Assembly: GCA_020629255.1 (NCBI GenBank)
Contig: JAHDDR010000009.1
Location: 1 to 44,378 of the forward strand
DNA length: 44,378 nt
Direction of reading: 5' to 3'
Origin: Saprospiraceae bacterium
GTDB lineage: Bacteria > Bacteroidota > Bacteroidia > Chitinophagales > Saprospiraceae
The stretch's first letter is position 1, and each line of letters starts with the position of its first letter. Of the stretch, positions 7,631 to 15,945 are shown piece by piece. The translations under genes were made by a program, and so were the position numbers. Under the pieces are notes generated by a model, which made no database searches, was not told where the DNA came from, and was given only the letters and a program-made list of their open reading frames with translations.

Positions 7631-8674
7631 ATGAAACACGAGCTTGGTAATAAAGATGCTTTTGCAATATATAGACTTCCCAATGAGGAGAACCACTACT
7701 TGTTGAAGTCAAGGAACCAACAACCTATCCCTTTTGCAAAGCTGGGAAAAGAAGAAACGGCCTTTGTCATGCATCCATTCGATGCAGAAGGGAATGCTCC
7801 TGCCCTGGCTCTTATCCCTGAAGAAATCTACATTAATCCCCAATTTATTTTCAAGAGTGCACATCATGGGGAACCACATTTCATTTCTGAAGAAAATTAT
7901 TTGCCATTGCTGGAAAACTTCATCCAATGCATTTGTGATAATAATTTTCACAAAGCGATTTGTTCCAGGGTCATACCCAAACATATGCCAACAGAAAATC
8001 TTTATGCCCTTTTCATGAAAATGAAAAAGCAATATCCTTTTGCTTTTGTTTACCTAATCAATTTACCGGGCATCGGATGTTGGATGGGAGCGACCCCTGA
8101 AATTCTACTAACAGAAAATAATGGAATTGGAGAGACCGTTGCTCTTGCTGGTACGAGACCGCTCAGCAGCATGGAAGATTGGGGCAAAAAAGAAATTATT
8201 GAGCAGCAAATGGTCGAACGGTACATTGCTAACATTCTGATTAGTCGGAAAAAGAGTTTTCAAAAAATAGGGCCATTTACCGTTAATGCCGGCCATGTGA
8301 TGCATCTAAAAACACGCTTCCGCTTCCCGCTAGAAAGCCATTGGAAAGAAGTTGCTCTAGACATCCACCCTACCCCAGCCATTTGCGGATTACCACAAGA
8401 TAAAGCCCAACAATTCATACTAGAAAACGAGCCTCATGATAGAAGCTACTATTGTGGGTTCTTGGGGCCTGTAAATTTTCAAGGCAAAACAGATTTATTT
8501 GTCAACCTTCGGTGCATGCAAGTGTTTAAGGATAAATTCGCCCTTTATGTGGGTGGTGGAATCACATCCGATTCAGAACCTGAAAAAGAATTGGAAGAAA
8601 CTCGTTGGAAATCCCGTACTTTGTCGGACATTATCGAAGAAGTATATAATAGTGAGCAAATTTATATCAGATAA
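7631..8674 (+). CDS. menF: Isochorismate synthase MenF
   Basis: A 347-residue chorismate-utilising enzyme that converts chorismate to isochorismate, the entry step of menaquinone synthesis. The C-terminal chorismate-binding fold is well seen: CWMGATPEILL, VALAGTRPLS, FTVNAGHVMHLKTRFRF, HPTPAICGLPQDKA, and YYCGFLGPVN followed by VNLRCMQV and YVGGGITSDSEPEKELEET with the metal-binding Glu residues. The N-terminal half is short compared with Escherichia coli MenF (about 430 residues), which is common in Bacteroidota. The assignment as MenF rather than anthranilate or aminodeoxychorismate synthase rests mainly on its position: it overlaps menD by 23 bases and menB follows. Confidence 0.92.
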   Translation: MKHELGNKDAFAIYRLPNEENHYLLKSRNQQPIPFAKLGKEETAFVMHPFDAEGNAPALALIPEEIYINPQFIFKSAHHGEPHFISEENYLPLLENFIQCICDNNFHKAICSRVIPKHMPTENLYALFMKMKKQYPFAFVYLINLPGIGCWMGATPEILLTENNGIGETVALAGTRPLSSMEDWGKKEIIEQQMVERYIANILISRKKSFQKIGPFTVNAGHVMHLKTRFRFPLESHWKEVALDIHPTPAICGLPQDKAQQFILENEPHDRSYYCGFLGPVNFQGKTDLFVNLRCMQVFKDKFALYVGGGITSDSEPEKELEETRWKSRTLSDIIEEVYNSEQIYIR

Positions 8675-10367
8675 ACATAGTGTCAGGAATTTGGTGGAAA
8701 TCTGTGCTGCCAAAGGCATCCGCTATGTCATAATATCTCCGGGTTCAAGAAATGCTCCGCTTACCATTACTTTTAGTGAACATGATGCTTTTGAATGTTT
8801 GAGTATTCCGGATGAACGCTCTGCCGCTTTTATTGCTTTGGGCATTGCCCAACAAACAGGGGTACCGGCTATTATCACCTGTACTTCGGGTAGTGCTTCA
8901 TTAAATTATGCTCCGGGCATCAGTGAAGCCCATCATCAAGGCATACCCATGGTGGTTCTAACCGCTGATCGTCCTGAAGAATGGATAGGTCAGGGCGAAG
9001 GGCAATCCATTAACCAACGCAATGTATATGACAACTATATTTTAAAAAGTTATTCCTTGCATTTGGATTTATCCGACAAGGATCATATTTGGTCGAATGA
9101 TCGAATGGTTTGCGAGGCGATTGACATCGCCAAAAATAAGCAAGGGCCCGTACATATTAATATGCCTTTCCGAGAGCCTTTATATGTCCATCATACATAC
9201 GACGACGTTCCTTTACCCAAAGTCCATACTCAAGAAAAATTAGAATACAAACTACCTGATTCATTATTAGAAAAATTATCTAATACATGTAATACCGCTT
9301 CTAAAATTTTAATTCTTTGTGGATTAATTCCTAGAAAAAACAAAACATTAAATCGACAGTTAAATCAGCTGGGTCAAACCGTTGTTGTTTTTTCAGAATC
9401 CACTTCCAATATTATTGGTGAACATATTTTTAATCATATTGACGGATTATTAAGCCACCCTTCTTCGGAAAATGAACAACCCGAAATTTTAATTACAATC
9501 GGTCATTCTTTTATTTCAAAAAAAATAAAAAAATGGTTGAGAAAAAATACGCCCACGGAGCATTGGCATATTTCTGAAAAAGAAAATGCCCAAGATGTTT
9601 TCCAAGCATTAACCTCACATATAAAAATAGAACCTTCCTTATTTTTTCAAGAATTTATTCCGAAAATAAATTCAGCGAAAAAAGAAAAAAACAAATACAA
9701 AGAATTATGGAATAACATCAAAAAAGGAAATGAAAAAATAAATATTCTTTCTCGTTTTGATAAAGAAAAAATTCTTTCTGATTATACTGCTTTTTCAAAA
9801 ATGCTAGAAGCATTACCCCAAAATACTAATTTACATTTAGGAAATTCCTCTCCTGTTCGATATGCTCAACTTTTCCCTTTACGGGAAGATATTTTATATA
9901 ATAGCAATCGAGGAGTAAGTGGTATTGACGGCAGTTCTTCTACCGCCATAGGTGCTGCATTGGTCAATAAACGACCTACTGTTTTAATGACCGGAGATAT
10001 TTCTTTTTTTTACGATTCCAATGCATTATGGAACTATCAGTTACCCAGCAACCTGAGAATTATAATTATCAACAACCAAGGAGGAGGAATTTTTAATTTA
10101 ATTCCGGGCCCGCCCTCTACGAAACATTGTGAAACATTTTTTGAAACCCATCACAACTTTAAAGCCAAAGGAATTTGCGAAGCATTTCATGTTCCTTATT
10201 TTTTTGTAGAAACCATAGAAGAATTAGAAAAAACATTGCCTGAATTTTATGCTCCCCAAAAAAACAATCGCCCGGCTGTTCTCGAAATATATACAGACCG
10301 GTCATTTAATGATATCGTATATCATTCTTATTTTAATGAAATCAATACATCTAAATACGTAGAATAA
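8652..10367 (+). CDS. menD: SEPHCHC synthase MenD
   Basis: A thiamine-diphosphate enzyme that condenses isochorismate with 2-oxoglutarate. I place the start at GTG 8652 (residues VSKFISDKHSVRNL), giving 571 residues, the normal MenD size; an upstream ATG at 8499 would add 51 residues that are only the menF gene read in another frame. Motifs: IISPGSRNAPLT near the N-terminus, PDERSAAFIALGIA, TCTSGSASLNYAP, VLTADRPEEWIGQGEGQSIN, and in the C-terminal ThDP domain RGVSGIDGSSSTAIGAAL, MTGDISFFYDSNALWN and INNQGGGIFNLIPGP. The 23-base overlap with menF indicates translational coupling. The middle domain is more A-rich than the rest, but the frame is unbroken. Confidence 0.95.
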   Translation: MSKFISDKHSVRNLVEICAAKGIRYVIISPGSRNAPLTITFSEHDAFECLSIPDERSAAFIALGIAQQTGVPAIITCTSGSASLNYAPGISEAHHQGIPMVVLTADRPEEWIGQGEGQSINQRNVYDNYILKSYSLHLDLSDKDHIWSNDRMVCEAIDIAKNKQGPVHINMPFREPLYVHHTYDDVPLPKVHTQEKLEYKLPDSLLEKLSNTCNTASKILILCGLIPRKNKTLNRQLNQLGQTVVVFSESTSNIIGEHIFNHIDGLLSHPSSENEQPEILITIGHSFISKKIKKWLRKNTPTEHWHISEKENAQDVFQALTSHIKIEPSLFFQEFIPKINSAKKEKNKYKELWNNIKKGNEKINILSRFDKEKILSDYTAFSKMLEALPQNTNLHLGNSSPVRYAQLFPLREDILYNSNRGVSGIDGSSSTAIGAALVNKRPTVLMTGDISFFYDSNALWNYQLPSNLRIIIINNQGGGIFNLIPGPPSTKHCETFFETHHNFKAKGICEAFHVPYFFVETIEELEKTLPEFYAPQKNNRPAVLEIYTDRSFNDIVYHSYFNEINTSKYVE

Positions 10368-10370
10368 TTT

Positions 10371-11213
10371 ATGTCAAAAATAGATTGGAAAATTGCGAAA
10401 GAATATGAGGACATCACTTACAAAAAATGTAAGGGTGTTGCTCGGATTGCATTTAATCGACCAGAGGTTCGAAATGCTTTCCGCCCTAAGACCGTAGGTG
10501 AATTATTGGATGCTTTCCACGATGCGAGGGAAGACAGAACCATTGGTGTTGTTCTTTTATCCGGCGAAGGTCCTTCACCCAAAGATGGTGTTTATGCCTT
10601 TTGCTCAGGAGGCGATCAGCGTGTTCGTGGAAAAAGAGGCTACGAAGGTGGCGATGGTGTAGGCCGCTTGAATATTTTGGAAGTCCAACGCCTCATCCGT
10701 TTTATGAATAAGGCGGTTATTTGTGTGGTGCCCGGTTGGGCTGTGGGTGGAGGTCATAGTCTACACGTTGTTTGTGATTTAACTCTCGCGAGTAAGGAAC
10801 ATGCTATTTTTAAACAAACAGATGCCGATGTTGCCAGCTATGATGCGGGTTATGGTTCTGCTTATTTAGCAAGGCAAGTGGGGCAAAAAAGGGCAAGGGA
10901 AATATTTTTCCTCGGGCGAAATTATTCAGCACAGGAAGCCTTCGAAATGGGCATGGTGAATGCGGTCATTCCTCATGATCAATTAGAAGATGAAGCTTAC
11001 AATTGGGCTCAAGAAATTTTAGGTAAAAGTCCAACAGCAATTAAAATGTTGAAATTCGCATTTAATTTAATTGATGACGGTTTGGTGGGTCAACAAATTT
11101 TTGCTGGTGAAGCTACCCGCCTGGGTTATATGACAGATGAGGCAGAAGAAGGCAGAAATGCATTCTTGGAAAAACGAAAACCGAACTGGGAAAAATTCCC
11201 AAAGTTTCCTTAA
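10371..11213 (+). CDS. menB: 1,4-dihydroxy-2-naphthoyl-CoA synthase MenB
   Basis: A 280-residue crotonase-fold enzyme that closes the naphthoquinone ring of o-succinylbenzoyl-CoA. MenB-specific features are visible: FCSGGDQRVRGKRGYEGG in the substrate loop, the oxyanion-hole stretch VPGWAVGGGHSLHVVCDLTL, and KQTDADVASYDAGYGSAYLA with the conserved Asp and Tyr. The C-terminus GRNAFLEKRKPNWEKFPKFP is typical. It begins 3 bases after menD and ends just before a strong hairpin, so it is the last gene of the menF-menD-menB operon. The genes for MenH, MenC, MenE and MenA are not in this window. Confidence 0.96.
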   Translation: MSKIDWKIAKEYEDITYKKCKGVARIAFNRPEVRNAFRPKTVGELLDAFHDAREDRTIGVVLLSGEGPSPKDGVYAFCSGGDQRVRGKRGYEGGDGVGRLNILEVQRLIRFMNKAVICVVPGWAVGGGHSLHVVCDLTLASKEHAIFKQTDADVASYDAGYGSAYLARQVGQKRAREIFFLGRNYSAQEAFEMGMVNAVIPHDQLEDEAYNWAQEILGKSPTAIKMLKFAFNLIDDGLVGQQIFAGEATRLGYMTDEAEEGRNAFLEKRKPNWEKFPKFP

Positions 11214-11222
11214 TTTATATTG

Positions 11223-11266
11223 AGCTGTCCTGATTTTCCCCAATGTTCAAAAAAATCAGGACAGCT
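11223..11266 (+). terminator. Strong hairpin after menB
   Basis: AGCTGTCCTGATTTT (11223-11237) and AAAATCAGGACAGCT (11252-11266) form a perfect 15-bp stem with a 14-base loop, 10 bases after the menB stop. The downstream TTATTTATAC is only modestly T-rich, but the stem is very stable and marks the end of the operon. Confidence 0.75.
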
Positions 11267-11352
11267 TATTTATACAAAAACAATCCTCTTACCTTTGCAA
11301 GGCTTAATCATTAAATCGCATCATTCTTTCTATGGAAGCCAATAATAATGCG

Positions 11353-11360
11353 TAATTTTG
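11353..11360 (+). promoter_or_regulatory. Candidate -7 box for the lipoprotein gene
   Basis: TAATTTTG matches TAnnTTTG, 30 bases before the ATG at 11391. A second perfect match, TACCTTTG, occurs at 11290-11297. Neither has a clear TTTG -33 partner, and such boxes arise by chance in A/T-rich DNA. Confidence 0.4.
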
Positions 11361-11390
11361 TGTTAGATTAACAAGCAAACATTCAAGGTT

Positions 11391-12050
11391 ATGACATATT
11401 TCAAAACGATGGGCTGTTTCCTGATTGCCATATTGCTCTATTCTTGCAATACACCGGAAGCGCCCGATTCTACCAACCCAACCACAACTGCACCCGATGC
11501 ATCCACTTTCGTTTTGAATCTTCCCGATTCGTCTATGCTGAAGAAAGGTCCTTTGCCTATTTTCCTAGAGGGCGAGAAAACGATCATCAATTTGGATGAT
11601 TATTTCCACGACCCTTTAAAAATCGAGTATATCAAAATCAATTCGGATAAAATCAACCATACTTTTTTCTTGGATGAAAAAAGATTGGAGTTAGATGTTG
11701 TAGGCGAACCCGACCTGCTTACCAATATGACCATGCGAACCGACGGCATCGACTACGACTTGCTTCTTGCTAGAAAATTACCCGATAATGTTCCTCCTTC
11801 TCCATCAAAATTATCGTATGCGAAAGGAGATGCAAATGGAATGACCATTAATTTTACAGAAAAACCAGTGGCTGTATTGGCGTATTGGGAAGGGTTCAAA
11901 ATTCCGGCAGAAATTTCAGATAAGAATATCCAACTCGAATTACCAACCAATGCGAAGGATTTGGAAAATTCTGCTGTTATTATTTACGCCCATAATGGTC
12001 AAAAATATTTTCCTCGTTTGGAAATTCCTTTGAAAAAAGGATTGAAGTAA
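11391..12050 (+). CDS. Lipoprotein of unknown function
   Basis: A 219-residue protein with a lipoprotein signal (MTYFKTMGCFLIAILLYSC; lipid attachment at the Cys of LLYSC), then a Thr/Pro/Ser-rich linker and a globular part of about 170 residues. I do not recognise the domain; it looks all-beta (LNLPDSSMLKKGPLPIFL, EKTIINLDDYFHDPLKIEYI, MTINFTEKPVAVLAYWEGF). It is flanked by the menB terminator and a bidirectional terminator, so it is probably transcribed alone. A periplasmic or outer-membrane location follows from the lipobox; the residue after Cys is Asn. Confidence 0.75.
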   Translation: MTYFKTMGCFLIAILLYSCNTPEAPDSTNPTTTAPDASTFVLNLPDSSMLKKGPLPIFLEGEKTIINLDDYFHDPLKIEYIKINSDKINHTFFLDEKRLELDVVGEPDLLTNMTMRTDGIDYDLLLARKLPDNVPPSPSKLSYAKGDANGMTINFTEKPVAVLAYWEGFKIPAEISDKNIQLELPTNAKDLENSAVIIYAHNGQKYFPRLEIPLKKGLK

Positions 12051-12062
12051 ATACTACAATAT

Positions 12063-12098
12063 AAAAAAACCTCCTAGAAAATCTAGGAGGTTTTTTTT
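12063..12098. terminator. Bidirectional terminator
   Basis: CCTCCTAGA (12070-12078) and TCTAGGAGG (12082-12090) form a perfect 9-bp stem with an AAA loop, preceded by seven A and followed by eight T, so it works in both directions. It separates the convergent lipoprotein gene (plus) and the moaD-moaE-12118 operon (minus). Confidence 0.88.
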
Positions 12099-12117
12099 AT
12101 ACCTACATTATACCTTC

Positions 12118-12492
12118 TCAACAATTATCTTCCCCATCCGACAATTCCCAAAAAGTATCATTGTAATTTTCTTCTTCTCTATTCTTGCACGGAAAATCTT
12201 TTTCGACCAATAATTGAAGTTTTCTATTGTTTGAAAATTCCAATACATTTTCCAAACTTACCTGATTGGAACCCGCCCAAACCATTGCCCTTACTTCGGG
12301 TAAAAAAATGTTTATCATATCGTTTTCAAACTTAGCATTCAACTTTGGAACATCTGCTATTTCGAGGAAAAAGGAAAATTCTTTTTCACCCAAATGAACA
12401 GTTTCAATTATTTTTTTTTGTTTGACTAATTCTTCTAATTCTGATTTCCGAATTCTAACCCGGATACTATCTTTTGTACAACGCAATTTCAT
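12118..12492 (-). CDS. Small conserved protein at end of moaD-moaE operon
   Basis: I start it at ATG 12492 (MKLRCTKDSIRVRIRKSELE), 124 residues; an upstream ATG at 12525 would overlap moaE by 22 bases. The protein has a beta-rich N-terminal part with alternating basic residues, then EKEFSFFLEIADV, NDMINIFLPEVRAMVWAGSN and a C-terminus with several Cys (DFPCKNREEE, EDNC). It resembles a small uncharacterised Bacteroidota family that I recall as DUF7009; that name is from memory and unverified. It lies 11 bases after moaE on the same strand, so a role linked to molybdopterin synthase is suggested by context only. No signal peptide or membrane segment. Confidence 0.7.
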   Translation of the reverse strand: MKLRCTKDSIRVRIRKSELEELVKQKKIIETVHLGEKEFSFFLEIADVPKLNAKFENDMINIFLPEVRAMVWAGSNQVSLENVLEFSNNRKLQLLVEKDFPCKNREEENYNDTFWELSDGEDNC

Positions 12493-12503
12493 AAATTCAA
12501 TCT

Positions 12504-12932
12504 TTATGGATGTGCCGAAACCCACACTTCCCCATTTTCAAAAATTTCTTTTTTCCAAATCGGTACCGTTTCTTTTAGCGTATCAATAGCAAATTGGCAA
12601 GCTTCGAAAGCTGCTTTCCGATGAGGTGCCGAAACCACAATGACAACCGGAATTTCACCCACTTGCAAAACACCTGTTCGATGATGAATCACTATCTTAA
12701 AAACATCAAAATTTTTAATGGCTTCCTCTGCAATTTTTCTCATTTCGGAAAGGGCCATTTTTTCGTAGGCTTCAAATTCCAGACGAATTACTTTTTTTCC
12801 ATTTGTTTGGTTTCGAACCGTACCTACAAAAGAAACAATTCCTCCCGCCGAATTATCGGCTACAAAATTAAAAGCTATATCTGAAGACAGTTCTTCCGCT
12901 TGTAAAATAATATTTATTTTTCCATCCATCAT
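12504..12932 (-). CDS. moaE: Molybdopterin synthase large subunit MoaE
   Basis: A 142-residue catalytic subunit that inserts two sulfurs, carried by MoaD thiocarboxylate, into precursor Z (cPMP). Typical motifs are GGIVSFVGTVRNQTNGK, LEFEAYEKMALSEM, HHRTGVLQVGEIPVVIVVSA, HRKAAFEACQFAID and the active-site region ETVPIWKKEIF with two Lys. Length is normal. The start codon overlaps the moaD stop in an ATGA arrangement, and a second in-frame Met follows immediately, so the first residue is uncertain by one. Cytoplasmic heterotetramer with MoaD. Confidence 0.95.
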   Translation of the reverse strand: MMDGKINIILQAEELSSDIAFNFVADNSAGGIVSFVGTVRNQTNGKKVIRLEFEAYEKMALSEMRKIAEEAIKNFDVFKIVIHHRTGVLQVGEIPVVIVVSAPHRKAAFEACQFAIDTLKETVPIWKKEIFENGEVWVSAHP

Positions 12933-13171
12933 CCTCCTGCTACGGGTGGTATTAATGCAATTTCATCCGAAGAAGAAATCAATAAATCATCATTACCGTA
13001 TTCTTCGTTTACGGCAATCAATAACGATTTTAATGCTTTGAATTTCGGAAACTCACTTTCTAATTTATTTTTTAAATCAGCAACAGTTGCTCCTTCATTC
13101 AAATCAATAAAAATACTATTATTCTTCACGATGTCTTTTGTAATACCGAATGCTAAAATTTTCACTTTCAT
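12929..13171 (-). CDS. moaD: Molybdopterin synthase sulfur carrier MoaD
   Basis: An 80-residue ubiquitin-like sulfur carrier when started at ATG 13171 (MKVKILAFGITKDIV). The frame extends upstream to 13309, but those extra 46 residues are Cys/Phe-rich, unlike the family, and run into the divergent mog gene. The ubiquitin fold is seen in the initial beta strands, GATVADLKNKLESEFP and the C-terminus DEIALIPPVAGG, whose terminal Gly-Gly is the site of adenylation and thiocarboxylation. The activating enzyme (MoeB/ThiF type) is not in this window. First gene of the minus-strand moaD-moaE-12118 operon, coupled by ATGA to moaE. Confidence 0.93.
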   Translation of the reverse strand: MKVKILAFGITKDIVKNNSIFIDLNEGATVADLKNKLESEFPKFKALKSLLIAVNEEYGNDDLLISSSDEIALIPPVAGG

Positions 13172-13261
13172 ATTGGTTGTAAAATTAAGCTTATTCATTC
13201 GAAATAAAAAACATGATGAACAGCATCCAACAATCTTTAGGGATTTTCTTATCTTTAGAAT

Positions 13262-13792
13262 ATGAAAGCAAAAATAGGAATCATAAATGTTTCGGATAGA
13301 GCCAGCCAAGGAATTTATGAAGACCTGCCGGGCAAAGCTGTTGTTGCTACGTTAAAAGAATATTTAATTTCTGAATGGGATTTCGAATATGCCGTTATTC
13401 CTGATGAGCAACATTTGCTTGAAAAAAAAATGACCGAAATGGCCGATGAAAAAAATTGTTGTTTGATCATTACCACCGGAGGAACGGGGCCAGCAAAAAG
13501 GGATGTGACACCTGAGGCTACCGAGGCTATTTGTCAAAAAATGATGCCCGGTTTTGGTGAACGAATGCGAATGGAAAGTTTAAAATATGTACCCACGGCC
13601 ATCTTGTCCCGACAAACCGCAGGAATAAGAAACCAAACATTAATTATTAATTTACCTGGAAAACCGAAAGCCATCCGCGAATGTTTGGATGCTGTTTTTC
13701 CCGCCGTTCCTTATTGTATTGATTTAATTGAAGGTCCTTATTTAAAAACCGATGAAAATGTCATTCGTGCATTTCGTCCAAAAGCCAAATAA
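13262..13792 (+). CDS. mog: Molybdopterin adenylyltransferase (MogA/MoaB family)
   Basis: A 176-residue MogA/MoaB-fold enzyme that adenylates molybdopterin before metal insertion. Recognised by IGIINVSDRASQGIYED, LIITTGGTGPAKRDVTPEAT, FGERMRMESLKYVPTAILSR and the C-terminal LINLPGKPKAIRECLDAV. The TGGTG-x-R/D-V-T-P stretch is the pterin/ATP-binding signature. It is the first gene of the plus-strand operon mog-MOSC-moeA-moaC-mobA and divergent from moaD across 90 bp. A TATCTTTA box (one mismatch to the -7 consensus) lies only 4 bases before the ATG, so a leaderless or near-leaderless mRNA is possible but unproven. Confidence 0.92.
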   Translation: MKAKIGIINVSDRASQGIYEDLPGKAVVATLKEYLISEWDFEYAVIPDEQHLLEKKMTEMADEKNCCLIITTGGTGPAKRDVTPEATEAICQKMMPGFGERMRMESLKYVPTAILSRQTAGIRNQTLIINLPGKPKAIRECLDAVFPAVPYCIDLIEGPYLKTDENVIRAFRPKAK

Positions 13793-14233
13793 ATGGAAAA
13801 AGGAAAAGTAGAATGGATTAGTATTCGTCCGAAAACGAAAGAAATTTCTATTTTAAATGAAGTCGAAGTTTCTGTAGAAAATGGTTTAATTGGCGATCGA
13901 TATAAGAAAATAAATGGTAAAAGACAAGTCACTTTAATTCAAAAGGAACATCTTGATATTATTGCTTCTTTTATCGGTCAAGAAAAAATTGAGCCTCAAC
14001 AAACTCGAAGAAATATTGTCGTATCGGGTATTAATTTAAAATCGTTCATCGGTAAAAAAATGAACATCGGAAATGTAATTTTAGAAATTACGGATCATTG
14101 TGTTCCTTGCGACAACATGGACAAAACGTTAGGCGAAGGAGGAAGGAATGCTATGGAAGGCATGGGTGGAATTACAGCCCGAGTTATCCAAGGGGGGCGG
14201 ATTAAAATAGGTGACGCCGTTTTGCGAGATTAA
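13793..14233 (+). CDS. MOSC-domain protein
   Basis: A 146-residue stand-alone MOSC (molybdenum cofactor sulfurase C-terminal) domain, related to YiiM and to the sulfur-carrying C-terminus of eukaryotic Moco sulfurase. Key features: NGLIGDRY near the N-terminus, TLIQKEHLD, RRNIVVSGINL, and the conserved Cys region TDHCVPCDNMDKTLG, followed by GGITARVIQGGRIKIGD. It starts immediately after the mog stop codon and is inside the Moco operon, so it probably handles the cofactor or its sulfur ligand; its precise reaction is not known for short MOSC proteins. Confidence 0.88.
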   Translation: MEKGKVEWISIRPKTKEISILNEVEVSVENGLIGDRYKKINGKRQVTLIQKEHLDIIASFIGQEKIEPQQTRRNIVVSGINLKSFIGKKMNIGNVILEITDHCVPCDNMDKTLGEGGRNAMEGMGGITARVIQGGRIKIGDAVLRD

Positions 14234-14262
14234 TTCTTTTTAAATTAAAAAAAACACAAGCA

Positions 14263-15456
14263 TTGATTACCGTTCAAGAAGCTACAGAAATTATTTTACA
14301 ACATGGCTACTTACCTAAAGTAGAAAAAATAAAATTGGAACATTCTGTAGGACGAATTTTAGCCGAAGACATTTTAGCCGATCGGGACTTCCCTCCTTTT
14401 GATCGAGTAATGATGGATGGTGTTGCTTTATCTTTTGCTTTTTTTTCTCCAGAAAACCATTTAACGATTGAAGGTGTTCAAGCAGCGGGTTCTCCTCCTT
14501 TAATTTTAAAAGAAAAAAACAATTGTATTGAAATCATGACGGGTGCCGTTTTACCTCAAAACACAGATAGTGTTGTGCGTTATGAAGATTTTGAAAAAAT
14601 TGACCAAAAAATAAAAATAAATATTTCCGATATAAAAAAAGGACAAAATATACATTTCCAAGGAACGGACAGAAAACAAGGTGATATCATCATTAAAAAA
14701 AGCAATATTATTTCTCCGGCAGAAATTGGCGTAATGGCCACCGTTGGCAAAAAAGAAATCAATGTCCTTTCCTTGCCGAAAATTGCTATTTTTAGCACGG
14801 GTGATGAATTGGTCAACGTAAAAGAAACACCCCTCCCCCATCAAATTCGAAAATCGAATATTCATGTACTGGAATCTATTCTACAAAAAGAAAAAATAAA
14901 AACTACATCTATTCATATCAAGGACAATAAAGAAGAAATTAGAAGTGGATTATCCAAAGCACTTTTAAATAATGATGTCCTGATTTTAAGTGGTGGCGTA
15001 TCAAAAGGAAAATATGATTACATACCAGAAATATTAGAAGAACTTGGCGTTGAAAAATTATTTCACCGAGTAAAACAACGCCCGGGCAAACCTTTTTGGT
15101 TTGGAAAATCCAAAGAAGGAAAAATTGTTTTTGCATTGCCGGGCAATCCTGTTTCTACCTTTATGTGTACCAATCGTTATTTTTTGCCCTGGCTGAGAAA
15201 TTCAATGGGCTTACCCTCAATTCACTCTCCTTATGCCATCCTTACGGAGGATTTTTATTTCGACAAAGATTTACAATATTTTCTTCAAGTAAAAATAAGT
15301 CATAATAAAAAAGGGCAACTTTTAGCAACGCCCAAAATCGGACAAGGATCAGGAGATCTGGCTAATTTGGTCAACGCTGATGGATTCCTCGAATTACCAC
15401 AAGAACAACAACAATTTAAAAAAGGAGAATGTTACCCTTATATTTCTTTTAGATAA
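14263..15456 (+). CDS. moeA: Molybdopterin molybdenumtransferase MoeA
   Basis: A 397-residue MoeA that inserts molybdate into adenylated molybdopterin. The best start is the TTG at 14263 (reading ITVQEATEIILQHG), since no in-frame ATG exists between the MOSC stop (14233) and the conserved N-terminus. Motifs: VGRILAEDILADRDFPPFDR, EIMTGAVLPQNTDSVVRYED, IAIFSTGDELV, ILSGGVSKGKYDYIPEI, VKQRPGKPFWFGKS and ALPGNPVSTFMCTNRY. The C-terminal domain IV is short but present. It sits between MOSC and moaC, 29 and 6 bases apart. The rare TTG start may reduce translation relative to neighbours. Confidence 0.93.
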   Translation: MITVQEATEIILQHGYLPKVEKIKLEHSVGRILAEDILADRDFPPFDRVMMDGVALSFAFFSPENHLTIEGVQAAGSPPLILKEKNNCIEIMTGAVLPQNTDSVVRYEDFEKIDQKIKINISDIKKGQNIHFQGTDRKQGDIIIKKSNIISPAEIGVMATVGKKEINVLSLPKIAIFSTGDELVNVKETPLPHQIRKSNIHVLESILQKEKIKTTSIHIKDNKEEIRSGLSKALLNNDVLILSGGVSKGKYDYIPEILEELGVEKLFHRVKQRPGKPFWFGKSKEGKIVFALPGNPVSTFMCTNRYFLPWLRNSMGLPSIHSPYAILTEDFYFDKDLQYFLQVKISHNKKGQLLATPKIGQGSGDLANLVNADGFLELPQEQQQFKKGECYPYISFR

Positions 15457-15462
15457 TTTGAA

Positions 15463-15945
15463 ATGGATAAAAATAAATTTACACATTTAGACGAAAAAGG
15501 CAATCCAAGCATGGTAGATGTGGGTCAGAAAAAGCCGACACATCGAATAGCAAAAGCAAGGGCTATCATTTCTTTAAATACAGAAATTTTAGCACAATTA
15601 AATGACGGGGAAATAAAAACAAAAAAAGGGCCCGTTTTTCAGACGGCTATTATTGCAGGCATGATGGCGGCCAAAAAAACAGGCGAATTAATTCCCTTGT
15701 GCCATCCTATCGGAATGGATAATTGCCAAGTAGACATACAAGTAAAAAACAAAGAAATCATTATTGATTGTACGGCGAGCGTTTTTGCAAAAACGGGAAT
15801 AGAGATGGAAGCCATGACCGGTGCTTCAGTAGCTGCCCTGACCATCTATGACATGTGCAAAGCCTTTTCTCATGATATTGTCATCAAAGAAATTAAACTC
15901 ATGGAAAAACATGGAGGAAAAAAAGATTTTAACCGAAACGAATAA
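15463..15945 (+). CDS. moaC: Cyclic pyranopterin monophosphate synthase MoaC
   Basis: A 160-residue MoaC. It converts the 3',8-cyclo-GTP made by MoaA into cPMP, the first stable Moco intermediate. Family motifs: FTHLDEKGNPSMVDVGQKK at the N-terminus, KKTGELIPLCHPIGMDN with the active-site Cys-His, and KTGIEMEAMTGASVAALTIYDMCKA. Length is normal. It begins 6 bases after moeA and overlaps mobA by 35 bases. The MoaA partner needed for its substrate is not encoded here. Confidence 0.95.
   Translation: MDKNKFTHLDEKGNPSMVDVGQKKPTHRIAKARAIISLNTEILAQLNDGEIKTKKGPVFQTAIIAGMMAAKKTGELIPLCHPIGMDNCQVDIQVKNKEIIIDCTASVFAKTGIEMEAMTGASVAALTIYDMCKAFSHDIVIKEIKLMEKHGGKKDFNRNE

Noticed and set aside
8499-8651. 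51-residue N-terminal extension of MenD
   Set aside because: These residues are menF read in another frame. The family N-terminus begins at GTG 8652.
13172-13309. 46-residue N-terminal extension of MoaD
   Set aside because: MoaD is about 80 residues in other bacteria, the extension is Cys/Phe-rich and it overlaps the divergent mog gene.
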